A DNA stretch of 32,265 nt from an uncultured Mucilaginibacter sp. (GTDB lineage Bacteria > Bacteroidota > Bacteroidia > Sphingobacteriales > Sphingobacteriaceae). Below, one piece after another: positions 14,538-23,090 of the stretch. The stretch covers positions 1 through 32,265 of the forward strand of contig NZ_CAIWNH010000152.1 of NCBI RefSeq assembly GCF_903913935.1. Direction: 5' to 3'. The position numbers were made by a program, and so were the translations under genes. The notes below the pieces were generated by a model, which was not told where the DNA came from, ran no database searches, and worked only from the letters and a program-made list of their open reading frames with translations. Every line of letters starts with the position of its first letter. Within the stretch, counting starts at the first letter, position 1.

Positions 14538-16487
14538 TTATTTAACCGGCACTATATCAATAATAACTGTCCTGTTGTAAAAACGCTCTTCAGGAAGATT
14601 ATTATCAAACGGCGAGTGGGCGGCATCTTCACCAAACCCTGTTGTTTCAAATTTCACATGATCCCGGCCTGAATTGGCAATCGCGCGCTCAATAATTTTT
14701 TGCGTTTGCTGTGCCCTCTCATCCGAAAGCTTTTGGTTATAAGCCTCCAGACCGATGATGTCCGTATGCCCATGAATAGTAACGGTTGCCCCGTCAATAA
14801 TCAATGGCGCTACGGTGTTGGTTAAAAATTTATCATATTCAGCGATGGATTTCGCTTTGTTATAGTCAAATACGATACTGTAACGGAAGCCGTTCGTGAT
14901 TATAGGATCTGGGCGTAACAAATGAACGGACGCTTGTTTTGTAACGGTTGATCCGTTATTTAACTCCGCCAGCATGGTTATTTTATAGTCGCCGCTCGGG
15001 CTACCGCCTAAAATGGTTGCCGCCGGTAAACCCTGCTGGTTACCAGTGAAAGGGCCAAAATGCTGAACAGTTCCTCTTTCGTCAGTCGCATTAACGGACC
15101 ATGACTTAACCTTCTGCTGCGCCGAATCCACACTGAAAACTACCTCAAAATCAAGCGGATTTTCCTGTGTTGTATTAATTTGAACCGGCTTCATTATACC
15201 ACCGCCAGCTTCAACCAGTAATTCAGGAGATTTGCTTTCAATATCAACCCTGCGGTTTTCGGCTCCCAAAAGTACAAGTTCCGTGGTGCCGCCCGGATGT
15301 TCCGAAGACGGATGCGCTCTTAAACTACCGTGGGTGGTGATCCTTGATCCGTCAATTTCAAATACGGTTACAAGATAAAGTTTGATTGATTCGGCAAACT
15401 CTTTTGCATCCTTCGGGCCCTGCGCTGATGAGCCTTCAAGAGAGACGATAGCCGCAGGATTGGCCCGCATACGGTCGCCCAAAACATTCAAAACATTATA
15501 ATAAACTGTTAATTGCCCGGCGGAACGGACTGTTCCGGAGAGCGACTGCGCATTTTGCAACTGGTTTTCTTTAAAACCAGCAGCCTGCTCTTTTGTAAGC
15601 AATATATACCTGCCTGGGATAGCCGCTGATCCGTCATCAAAAAACACTGAATTTAGCACCGGAAAGGTTTCGCTTACAACGTGTACTGGCGGGGCATTTA
15701 TCGGGCCGCGTACGGTAAAGGTAACATCACTTAACACCACCGGGGGTGCAGCAACAGCAACCGGTTGGTCCTGTACAGGCGCCTTATGCCCTTTTCCAAA
15801 TTTAAGTGCAAGCCCGGCCCTAACGGTCGTAATTGATAAACTTTCGATATTGCGGGGATCCTGTCCAAAATAGGGATGGTAAGAAATAAATGGCGAAAGA
15901 CTAACTTTCGATTCACTGTTTGGCGACGAAAGAGGTATATCAAATCCGGCACCCACCTGGCCCGAAAACATGGTACTGTTAACGGAACTGAAATCAGCAT
16001 TGGTATTTGGTTGTTTAAGCTGTGTATAAGCAAATCCTTTATTTACATTAATTGCCAGGCTAGGGCCGGCAAAAAAGTATAAACTTGTGGTTTTAAAACC
16101 TAAACGCAGACTGGGTTCTATGGAAACATAGCTCAACTCTGAAGTTAAGTCAGCAGGGCAGTTACATGGCGCTTCAACACCATCAAACTTTGCGCCAAGG
16201 CCATCATAGCCCACGTTCAGCATGCCGCCCCATGTCGGGCCGGGGCGGTATTCAACCAGCAAAGATGCGTATGGCCTTACGCCGTTACCCTTGTGAAATG
16301 GAGTTGGCGTAATCAATGCATTATTTAGCCGCTGGGTTGTCCCATCATAAAAATTAAAATTCGCAGCGCCTGATACACCAAACCACCATACTGGTTGCGT
16401 AGTTTGAGCCATGGCCGCTGTGCTTATAAAAATTACCGTCAAAAAGCTGATGGTAAGTTTACGCGATATGTTATCTATTAGTGACAT
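14538..16487 (-). CDS. OmpA-family outer-membrane protein with two OmpA-like modules
   Basis: The 649-aa protein has a signal peptide (1-27, ending AMAQ), then an eight-strand-type outer-membrane barrel region (about 35-235, many aromatic alternating strands). A first OmpA-like module (about 285-420) follows, starting near NSVFFDDGSAAIPGRYILL; then a linker; then a second OmpA module at 535-649 with VTIHGHTDIIG and LSDERAQQTQKIIERA, carrying the Asp and Arg that hold diaminopimelate of peptidoglycan. The first module keeps the fold pattern but lacks the Arg of the second, so it may not bind peptidoglycan. The gene lies between two DUF3494 genes on the same strand, 110 nt after the larger one. 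Confidence 0.88.
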   Translation of the reverse strand: MSLIDNISRKLTISFLTVIFISTAAMAQTTQPVWWFGVSGAANFNFYDGTTQRLNNALITPTPFHKGNGVRPYASLLVEYRPGPTWGGMLNVGYDGLGAKFDGVEAPCNCPADLTSELSYVSIEPSLRLGFKTTSLYFFAGPSLAINVNKGFAYTQLKQPNTNADFSSVNSTMFSGQVGAGFDIPLSSPNSESKVSLSPFISYHPYFGQDPRNIESLSITTVRAGLALKFGKGHKAPVQDQPVAVAAPPVVLSDVTFTVRGPINAPPVHVVSETFPVLNSVFFDDGSAAIPGRYILLTKEQAAGFKENQLQNAQSLSGTVRSAGQLTVYYNVLNVLGDRMRANPAAIVSLEGSSAQGPKDAKEFAESIKLYLVTVFEIDGSRITTHGSLRAHPSSEHPGGTTELVLLGAENRRVDIESKSPELLVEAGGGIMKPVQINTTQENPLDFEVVFSVDSAQQKVKSWSVNATDERGTVQHFGPFTGNQQGLPAATILGGSPSGDYKITMLAELNNGSTVTKQASVHLLRPDPIITNGFRYSIVFDYNKAKSIAEYDKFLTNTVAPLIIDGATVTIHGHTDIIGLEAYNQKLSDERAQQTQKIIERAIANSGRDHVKFETTGFGEDAAHSPFDNNLPEERFYNRTVIIDIVPVK

Positions 16488-16534
16488 GATATTTTTCTTT
16501 TAAAATTGAGTTTCTGTTTGTTTTAGCTTTTGTA

Positions 16535-16568
16535 AATCCACTACCCGGATATAAGCGGGCAGTGGATT
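16535..16568 (-). other. Strong intergenic hairpin between the large DUF3494 and OmpA-like genes
   Basis: Arms AATCCACTACCCG (16535-16547) and CGGGCAGTGGATT (16556-16568) enclose GATATAAG. The one non-complementary position is G-U in the minus-strand RNA but A-C in the plus-strand RNA, which favours a role in the minus transcript. No T-run follows, so it is more likely an mRNA-stability or processing hairpin than a full terminator. It lies 30 nt after the upstream stop. Confidence 0.55.
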
Positions 16569-16597
16569 ATTGGATTAATGCCTATGTGGTTTGCGTT

Positions 16598-18694
16598 TTA
16601 TGGCACATTAACCGTCGTATTCACCATGGTAACCGATGCAACCAGGGAAATAGCCCTGCCATTAAGCACCGTTTGAACGGCATTTCCTGCCGTAGAGATG
16701 GTAACCCCCGCGGTCGCAATAATGGTTCCCACCATAACGCCACCGCCGGCGCCGTTAATGGTTGCTGCTGTTCCTACATACCAAAAAACATTTTTAGATT
16801 GTGCACCGCCAATTAATTTAACGCTGCGTGCACCTGCCGGCCCGGCTATCCCAACCGTTAGTCCGGCTGCTGTCTGGAATATCCAAACTGCATTCGGGTC
16901 GCCTTTGGCATCCAGCGTTAGATCACCGTTTGATATTTTAAAAGTACCGCTTGCAGCTTTATAAACACCAGGAGCTAAGGTTAAACCCCCTAATTCTCCG
17001 GCGCCCGGATCCGAACCACCTGGTTTCGACGCTGGTGAAATACTGATATATGCGGTATTAGCGTCAAGCAAAGCTTTTGAAGCAATGGCAAATGAGGTAG
17101 CCGTTCCGGGAGCTGGTGGTGCTGTAAAGATGCCGCCGGAAACCAAACCTTTATTTAAAGGTGTTTCGGTGTAAACATCGCCAGTTAACCCGTCATGAAA
17201 CCCGGTAATCAGCGTAGAAGCGGCCGTCGTGCCTATTCCACCATTGTTAATTACTGTATTTAACCCCTGGTTGGTAACGCCGGCGTTTCCTCCGAAAGAT
17301 CCGAAATTCGAGATGCTTCCTAAGGTGGGCGGCGCTAAAACTATTAAGGTAAAGTTTGCAGTGATATTTTTATTCGCGTTCATTAATACGGCCAATGGAT
17401 TGGCTGTGCCGGCGGCGTCTCCACTCCACGACTTAAATTTGTAGCCGGTATTTGGCGTTGCCGTAAGATGAACAACACTTCCATAATTGTACGTTAACTG
17501 GTCGGGCGTTTTTAAAACCGTTCCATTAACTGCGGTAACGTTCAATGTAAATGTATTGATGGCGAAATTGGCCACTAAGTTTGTATTTGCATTTAAAGGA
17601 AAGGTATAAGCCGCACTGGTGGATACGATCAAGCCGTTTTTTGTCCAATTTATAAAGGTATACCCGGTATTAGCAATCGCTGTCGCTGTAACGGATGTTC
17701 CCCCATTGTATGAGCCTGATCCTGATGTTGTTCCGCCTACTGCCGGACTTGATGAGAGCACTAAAGCAAATTGAGATGACTGAACAGCGCTGAAGTTGGC
17801 AACCAGGGTAGTATTTGCTGTCAAAATAAACTGGTAGTTTGAACTGGTCGAAACAATGGTTCCGTTATTTGTCCAGTTAACAAAAGCATAGCCTGCATTT
17901 GGCGCAGCGCCAACAGTTACAAACGCCCCTGCTTTAAACGCCCCGGATCCGGATGTTTTACCACCTGCGGCAGGATTTGAGGATAAGTTGACCGCAAAAT
18001 TTCCGGCAACAACCGGCGTGTAGTTTGCAACTAATGTTATGTTTCCATTGACGATAAACTGATAACTTGAGCTTTTAGATACTATAACGCCGTTGTTGGT
18101 CCAACTGGTAAATGTAAATCCAGTATTGGGGGTTGCAACTACAGTAGCTACCGAGCTTTGGGCAAATGTACCCGCCCCCGCGGTTATTCCGCCCGCTACA
18201 GGGTTTGATGATACACCTATTTGCGGAATAGTAGTGAAAGTCCATACGTAATTGCCGGCCATTGCTGAACCTAAGGTATCAGTAGCACCGGTGGTAATTG
18301 TACCTGTATATTTAATAAAGGGTAATAATGCCACCGTCGGCGTGAACGTAAATACCGCGTTATTGGCGGTGGGCGCTACCGTTCCGGCAACAACTGTTGA
18401 ACCCTGCATAATGGTAAAAGTTGTACCATTGATTGACGAGGGACGCATGGCCGTATTAAATGTAACTGAAATAACTTTGTTGAGTACAACGTCAACCGCT
18501 GCATTCATCGGATCGGTAACAGTCACGATCGGGCAAACGCCCTGGATAGCTCCTTTATAATTATCCTTTTTACAACCGGCCGTAAATATGGCAAGCAGTA
18601 ATACCATTGACCACATGGTGTTGAATATCCTGGAATAGTCTCTGCTTTTACGCTTTGATATACTATCCTTAGTCGGGGTAGATTTTTTTTTCAT
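16598..18694 (-). CDS. Multidomain DUF3494 ice-binding/adhesin lipoprotein
   Basis: The protein has 698 aa from ATG 18694. The longer frame starts with TTG at 18766, inside the -7 promoter element, so it is rejected. Order: a basic n-region and lipobox with Cys41 (TAGCKKD); a Big_5/SbsA-type Ig-like domain (about 53-156); four InlB-type bacterial repeats at about 158-226, 234-302, 309-377 and 381-449, each with a GY-x-F-x-x-W core and ending N-x-x-L-V-A-N-F or similar; and a C-terminal DUF3494 domain (about 455-698) with GGAQSKNVFWYVGTA and APGVYKAASGTF. This layout, with a stalk of repeats and an ice-binding tip, fits an ice-adhesion protein on the cell surface. Promoter at 18764-18771. Confidence 0.9.
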   Translation of the reverse strand: MKKKSTPTKDSISKRKSRDYSRIFNTMWSMVLLLAIFTAGCKKDNYKGAIQGVCPIVTVTDPMNAAVDVVLNKVISVTFNTAMRPSSINGTTFTIMQGSTVVAGTVAPTANNAVFTFTPTVALLPFIKYTGTITTGATDTLGSAMAGNYVWTFTTIPQIGVSSNPVAGGITAGAGTFAQSSVATVVATPNTGFTFTSWTNNGVIVSKSSSYQFIVNGNITLVANYTPVVAGNFAVNLSSNPAAGGKTSGSGAFKAGAFVTVGAAPNAGYAFVNWTNNGTIVSTSSNYQFILTANTTLVANFSAVQSSQFALVLSSSPAVGGTTSGSGSYNGGTSVTATAIANTGYTFINWTKNGLIVSTSAAYTFPLNANTNLVANFAINTFTLNVTAVNGTVLKTPDQLTYNYGSVVHLTATPNTGYKFKSWSGDAAGTANPLAVLMNANKNITANFTLIVLAPPTLGSISNFGSFGGNAGVTNQGLNTVINNGGIGTTAASTLITGFHDGLTGDVYTETPLNKGLVSGGIFTAPPAPGTATSFAIASKALLDANTAYISISPASKPGGSDPGAGELGGLTLAPGVYKAASGTFKISNGDLTLDAKGDPNAVWIFQTAAGLTVGIAGPAGARSVKLIGGAQSKNVFWYVGTAATINGAGGGVMVGTIIATAGVTISTAGNAVQTVLNGRAISLVASVTMVNTTVNVP

Positions 18695-18763
18695 GGTAGT
18701 TTTTTTTATTAATAGATGTATTTTTGACGTCCTGATTCTGTTTTGATGGGAATTATGACTATA

Positions 18764-18771
18764 CAAACCTA
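18764..18771 (-). promoter_or_regulatory. -7 promoter element of the DUF3494/OmpA gene group
   Basis: TAGGTTTG on the minus strand matches TAnnTTTG exactly. It predicts a start near 18757 and a leader of about 60 nt to ATG 18694, which rules out the in-frame TTG at 18766 as a start. No clear -33 TTTG is seen. Confidence 0.55.
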
Positions 18772-18816
18772 CCCCGAAACGTAGGGCAGCCCGTTACATA
18801 ATTTTTTATAAAAGTT

Positions 18817-19386
18817 CTATAATTCACACATCTGAGGGCGATGTATATTGAGGTTGCTAAAATGCCTGAAAAGGGATGGGGTAATGCCGGTAACTTTTTT
18901 AAATTGAGTAGAGAGGTGGGCAACACTGCTATAGTTGAGTTTCCACGAGATTTCGGTAAGGTTTAGCTCGTTGTAGCTGATCAGTTCCTTTATACGCTCA
19001 ATTTTAGTGAAGATAAAAAACTGTTCAATAGTTGCCCCTTTTTCATCTGAGAATACATTGGCCAAATAGGTATAATCGTGTTTTAACTCCTGGCTTAAAT
19101 AATTGGAGAAATTTATTTTTACCTGGCATTCTGAATTATAAACCATGCTCAGGATGGTATTTTTTATCTTTTCAGCCAAAATGCTTTTTTTATTATCTAT
19201 TAACTCCAGGCCTGATTTTGATAGGGCGTTTTTAATTTCTAACATTTGATTGTCAGATAGAGTTTCATAGGTTTCAACTTTCCCCAATGCTACAGAAGCA
19301 CAATGTATCCCAAGTTTTTCAAACTCCAGTTCGACTATTATTTTGCACCGGACGCACATCATATTTCTTATGTAGAGTACCATCAT
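18817..19386 (-). CDS. AraC-family regulator with N-terminal CxxC domain
   Basis: The protein has 189 aa from ATG 19386; a GTG at 19428 would add 14 residues. The C-terminal half is an AraC helix-turn-helix (about 110-185) with LTEISWKLNYSSVAHLSTQF and the family ending FKKVTGITPSLFRHF. The N-terminal half is the HMA-like ferredoxin-fold domain common in Bacteroidota AraC proteins. It has M-C-V-R-C near residue 11, E-L-E-F-E-K-L-G-I, then GKVE and LELIDNKK. The CxxC may bind a metal or sense redox, but many homologs keep the fold without a proven ligand. It lies immediately downstream of nothing on its strand and convergent to no gene; it follows the DUF3494 promoter region and could regulate it. 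Confidence 0.85.
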   Translation of the reverse strand: MMVLYIRNMMCVRCKIIVELEFEKLGIHCASVALGKVETYETLSDNQMLEIKNALSKSGLELIDNKKSILAEKIKNTILSMVYNSECQVKINFSNYLSQELKHDYTYLANVFSDEKGATIEQFFIFTKIERIKELISYNELNLTEISWKLNYSSVAHLSTQFKKVTGITPSLFRHFSNLNIHRPQMCEL

Positions 19387-19861
19387 GTATACCGTTAATA
19401 CAAAACAAGTGCCCTGTATTTGCTTCACCTAATATGTATCCGAATAATTGATTTATTTATTAGTTGATTTTTGATTTTCGCTCTCCATTACAACCAAGGG
19501 CTATATTGCGGCAAAATGTGCGCAACTATTTAATTCAACAGGCGGCATTTAAACTGGATAGTATTTTGCATGGTTTAGTTAAAATTGATCACTTAAACGG
19601 AATAATTGTATGCTATTAACTAAAAAATAACTAAAGAAAACCCAAAAAAATGACGCCTGCTGAACATTTATTTAAATTTTGATTTTCAGCAACCCTCCAC
19701 GCAGAAATGCCGTATATCAGGTAAATGTTTATATGAAATGGCCAAAGGACGGACTGCTTGTTTCCAGGGTGTCCAAAATAATATGTATTTTTAAACCGGT
19801 CCTATACACTTAGGCACAAAAAAGCGTTAGAACATTTATTATTGATTGATATAGCATAAAT
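19387..19861. other. Divergent intergenic region without a gene
   Basis: This AT-rich gap separates the AraC-type gene from the pepsin-like gene. No frame with coding character was seen. TGCTGAA (19658-19664) and TTCAGCA (19685-19691) form a 7-bp inverted repeat around a 20-nt AT-rich loop, too weak to name. No exact TAnnTTTG was found for either flanking gene. Confidence 0.4.
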
Positions 19862-20965
19862 ATGAGAAATATATACTCTGCCTGCCTTCACTTTTTTGCG
19901 TGTGGATTGTTATTAGTAACAATGATGATGTCCTCCTGTAAAAAGGACCATAACTCAACCCCCATACCCGTTCCGAAGCCTATTGCAACACTGGGGATGT
20001 ATGAAGTAGACAGCGGCATTTATAAAAGAATATTTATTCCGATAACCAAAGTAGGCACACAAAGTGTTACCTATTATAGTGTATTTGATACCGGCTCAAC
20101 GGGGATGACTATTGATGCCACGGGTTTAATACCTGCATCGATGATCACCAATACAGGCATTACCGTTGCGGGAGACTCGGTAAATGTGAATGGAATTACT
20201 ATTACCAGCCAAACGGCAGTGATAGCCTACGGTAACACGCAAAGCGAGATCCAGGAGTTTGGCAACCTGGCCTACGCACCCGTAACCATCGGCGATCAAA
20301 ACGGCAACGTAACCACTACACGTATCCCTTTCTTCCTATACTATAAAATTGTTGACAATACCACCGGGCAAAAACAACCTGCACATTCAAATGATGTATT
20401 TGGCGTTGGGCCGGGCGTTAGTTTTGCCAATAGTAATATTGGCAGCCCCCTGAGTTATTTTAAAACCGCTGCTGAAGTAACCAGTGGATTTAAACTGGCT
20501 ATGCTTAATAATGCCTCATTCAGCCTAACCGGTACTTACGTTTCAGGCTTGCTTACCATCGGGTTGGTACCCAATGACCTTGCGATCAATGGCTTTGTAA
20601 TGCACAATCTTACTTATTATTCGCAGGGTGGCTATTCGCCTGATATCCCCGCGACCATAAATTACAATGGCACCAGTGTTGCCGGTACGATATTGTTTGA
20701 TACCGGAACCCCGGCTATATCAACCATTGCAAATCAAAACGCCGCCAGTAATATCAGCCAGCTCCCGGCAAACACCAGTGTAACCATAACAACAGGCAAA
20801 GGATTTAGCTATTCCTATACCACCGCGAGCGCTAATGATATTACGCAGGTTGCGAAACCATCTTATACCGGCGACCCGAGAACCATTTTCAGCATCAACT
20901 TTTTTACTGAAAATGAATTTTTAATGGATTATGCGGATCATAAGATCGGCCTGAAGAATAATTAA
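19862..20965 (+). CDS. Pepsin-like bilobal aspartic protease-type lipoprotein
   Basis: The 367-aa protein has a lipoprotein signal with Cys26 (MMSSCKKDH), so it is membrane- or surface-anchored. It carries two Asp-Thr-Gly motifs about 200 residues apart: FDTGSTGMTID with Asp76 and LFDTGTPAIS with Asp280. That is the two-lobe arrangement of A1 (pepsin) proteases rather than the single-motif retropepsin type. Between them DVFGVGPG resembles the 'DGilGLG' loop of pepsins. The usual flap Tyr is not clearly identifiable. No propeptide of pepsinogen type is obvious. Bacterial pepsin homologs are rare, and activity here is unproven. It is convergent with the S10 carboxypeptidase gene across a repeat that may end both transcripts. 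Confidence 0.7.
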   Translation: MRNIYSACLHFFACGLLLVTMMMSSCKKDHNSTPIPVPKPIATLGMYEVDSGIYKRIFIPITKVGTQSVTYYSVFDTGSTGMTIDATGLIPASMITNTGITVAGDSVNVNGITITSQTAVIAYGNTQSEIQEFGNLAYAPVTIGDQNGNVTTTRIPFFLYYKIVDNTTGQKQPAHSNDVFGVGPGVSFANSNIGSPLSYFKTAAEVTSGFKLAMLNNASFSLTGTYVSGLLTIGLVPNDLAINGFVMHNLTYYSQGGYSPDIPATINYNGTSVAGTILFDTGTPAISTIANQNAASNISQLPANTSVTITTGKGFSYSYTTASANDITQVAKPSYTGDPRTIFSINFFTENEFLMDYADHKIGLKNN

Positions 20966-20967
20966 TT

Positions 20968-21040
20968 CAAGTCTGAAGTCTTGAGTCCAAAGTCGAATAT
21001 GACTACAGACTCAAGACTTTAGACTCAAGACTTAGTACTT
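20968..21040. repeat. AAGTC-word inverted repeat between convergent genes
   Basis: Left arm 20968-20994 consists of 7-nt words CAAGTCT-GAAGTCT-TGAGTCC-AAAGTCG; the right arm 21001-21040 has the opposite words (GACTCAAGACTTTAGACTC and so on). The loop is AATAT. The repeat overlaps the stop codon of the S10 peptidase gene (21032-21034) and begins 3 nt after the pepsin-like gene stop, so it fills the whole gap and probably serves as a two-way terminator. Confidence 0.75.
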
Positions 21041-22552
21041 AGCAGGAGTACCCGGTTTCGGTACAGCTTCCTGGATGAATTTTCTCAAATTTTCTGTTGC
21101 GGTTGCCAGGTCTTCTTTACGGAGGTAAAGCATGTGCCCGCTTTTGTACCCTTCCCATTTTAACCGGTCTTTCAACCTGCCGCTTGGGTCGAGCTGCCAG
21201 AGGCTGTATTTAGCATTAAAATAGTCGCAGGCGCCATCATAATAGCCTGACTGGATCAATAAATGCAGGTAAGGGTTTTGGGCGATAGCCTGCCTCAAGT
21301 TTTCGCCGGTATGGTCGTTTTTATCATCCCATGGCCAAACATCACCAAACATATTGTATTTTAAATCTGTTTTATAGTTGAGTTCATTGCGCAGATAAAT
21401 GTTCATCGCCGGGGTAAACTCGTGCAGCCAGGCTACCAGTTCGGCATTGTAATCGGGGCTGCCGCCGTAGGCCTGCCTGTCGATCCCTTTATAACGTGAA
21501 TCAAGCCTGCCAATAGTATATCCCTTTACTCTCAATAACTCTTTCCAGAAAAGGTCATATGATACATCGAGGTTATTCCCTAAAATAACATCTACTGATA
21601 TGCCGCTGTATTTTGCCATTTTAGCAGCCATATCCCTCTTTTGGGCATCATCAATAAACCCGCCGCGTGCCATCGCGGGGATCAATTCATTAATGGTGAA
21701 ATTTTCCACTTCGGGCAAAAATGTGGTAAGATCTTTTTGCTGATATTCGGATGATAGCATACCGTGGTACCATGCTGTTGCTGCAAAATACGGCAATTTC
21801 AATGCTGCCTGTACAGGACCGCTCCGCTCAATGCCCAGATCTGTCGGCGATACGAGGATCACACCGTTCAAATACATCCATTGTGCATTCTGCAGTTCGA
21901 GTGCCAGTCCCGAGGCCCGGGTGGTACCATAGCTTTCGCCGATTAAAAACTTTGGTGACGCCCATCGGTTTTTACGTGTAACGAACGTGTTGATCCATTC
22001 AGCCAGGTATTTGATGTCCTCATTCACCCCAAAAAATTTGGAGCCGGGTGTTTCTTTGTTTACGATCCTTGAATAACCCGTATTTACCGGGTCGATATAA
22101 ACGATATCGGCCACGTCGAGGATAGAATTTGGATTGTCTTCCATGCCATAAGGCTGCACCGGGTAACCCTCGTTATCGGTATTCAGCCTTCTTGGGCCGG
22201 TATAACCTATTTCCATCCAAACCGACGGCGTACCGGGACCACCGTTAAACGAGATCACCAATGGCCTGGTCGACCTGTCGCTAATATCATCTCTTTCATA
22301 ATAAGTGTAAAATACGCCTGCAACCGGGCGCCCGTCCTCATCCCAAATCGGCATACTGCCGGCAGTAGCAGTATAGGGTACAGCTTTCCCCTTTATACTT
22401 ACCGAATGTTTGGTAACTACAGCAGAATCAACCTGCAAAATGCGGGTTTTTGTTATGGGATTAGGGTTTTTGGCAGGTGTTGACGGTTGCTGTGCCAGGG
22501 CTGTCCCGGCGATTAAACAAACGAATACAATTGAAATATAAAAATTTTTCAT
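21032..22552 (-). CDS. Serine carboxypeptidase, S10 family
   Basis: The 506-aa secreted peptidase has a signal peptide ending GTALAQ (about residue 21). The family motifs are in order: NGGPGTPSVW for the oxyanion region, the catalytic serine in IGESYGTTRASG, the catalytic aspartate in YYDGACDYFNAKY, and the catalytic histidine in GYKSGHMLYL. The protein is of normal length for bacterial S10 enzymes. It removes C-terminal residues, usually at acidic pH, in the periplasm or outside. It is transcribed on its own, convergent with a pepsin-like gene: an interesting neighbour, since pepsins and S10 carboxypeptidases both prefer acid. Confidence 0.95.
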   Translation of the reverse strand: MKNFYISIVFVCLIAGTALAQQPSTPAKNPNPITKTRILQVDSAVVTKHSVSIKGKAVPYTATAGSMPIWDEDGRPVAGVFYTYYERDDISDRSTRPLVISFNGGPGTPSVWMEIGYTGPRRLNTDNEGYPVQPYGMEDNPNSILDVADIVYIDPVNTGYSRIVNKETPGSKFFGVNEDIKYLAEWINTFVTRKNRWASPKFLIGESYGTTRASGLALELQNAQWMYLNGVILVSPTDLGIERSGPVQAALKLPYFAATAWYHGMLSSEYQQKDLTTFLPEVENFTINELIPAMARGGFIDDAQKRDMAAKMAKYSGISVDVILGNNLDVSYDLFWKELLRVKGYTIGRLDSRYKGIDRQAYGGSPDYNAELVAWLHEFTPAMNIYLRNELNYKTDLKYNMFGDVWPWDDKNDHTGENLRQAIAQNPYLHLLIQSGYYDGACDYFNAKYSLWQLDPSGRLKDRLKWEGYKSGHMLYLRKEDLATATENLRKFIQEAVPKPGTPAKY

Positions 22553-22626
22553 AATTAAAGGTCTTAAATATTTTTATAAGAACAATATAAAGAGCGAACA
22601 GGAAAGTAAATTGTTACAATTAAAAT

Positions 22627-23004
22627 TTATTTGGGCTGTACAGCGTAAATTTTCAGCCCCAAAATTCCGGTCATTATCAATAGCATAAAAAACACTTCGG
22701 GCCACGAGATCCGTTGCTGAAAGAATACTATTTCAGAAATTTTAAGAAATATTAGAGTTGTTGCTGTCCAGACTGCAAATGCCATTGCGGTTGGGATCTG
22801 TTTTATAGCGGTTGAGAAAAAATAGATGTTGGCCAACCCAAATAAAACATAACCCACAAAAGGCAGTAAAAACTGTAAACCTCCCTGCCATTTATAAAAA
22901 TTGGTAAAGGTTAAGGTCTTCAGGTCGCTAAATTTCATGAACTTTAAACAAAAGGTCCAGGCGGTTTCGCAGGTTGCGGCTAAAACTAAATATATCCAGG
23001 CCAA
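22627..23004 (-). CDS. SMR-family transporter (EmrE/Gdx-like)
   Basis: This is a 125-aa four-helix membrane protein of the small multidrug resistance family. The membrane-embedded Glu13 in MAWIYLVLAATCETAW aligns with EmrE Glu14. Helices lie at about 1-20, 44-65, 72-94 and 103-121. Its length is slightly above the typical 105-110. The likely start is TTG at 23004: there is no ATG between the upstream in-frame stop and this point, and the resulting N-terminus aligns with the family. SMR proteins exchange protons for quaternary ammonium cations or guanidinium as antiparallel or parallel dimers; substrate not readable here. A single gene, with no paired SMR partner. Confidence 0.9.
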   Translation of the reverse strand: MAWIYLVLAATCETAWTFCLKFMKFSDLKTLTFTNFYKWQGGLQFLLPFVGYVLFGLANIYFFSTAIKQIPTAMAFAVWTATTLIFLKISEIVFFQQRISWPEVFFMLLIMTGILGLKIYAVQPK

Positions 23005-23090
23005 TACTATTAGTTTTTAAATACAGGTTGCAAGATATAAATTTTCAATAGCATTGAAATGCTTTTTCAGGCAGCAGGAACTCAATATGG

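Noticed and set aside
16598-18766. Longer start (TTG 18766) for the large DUF3494 protein
   Set aside because: That TTG is part of the TAGGTTTG promoter element, so it lies upstream of the predicted transcript start. ATG 18694 gives a normal lipoprotein signal.
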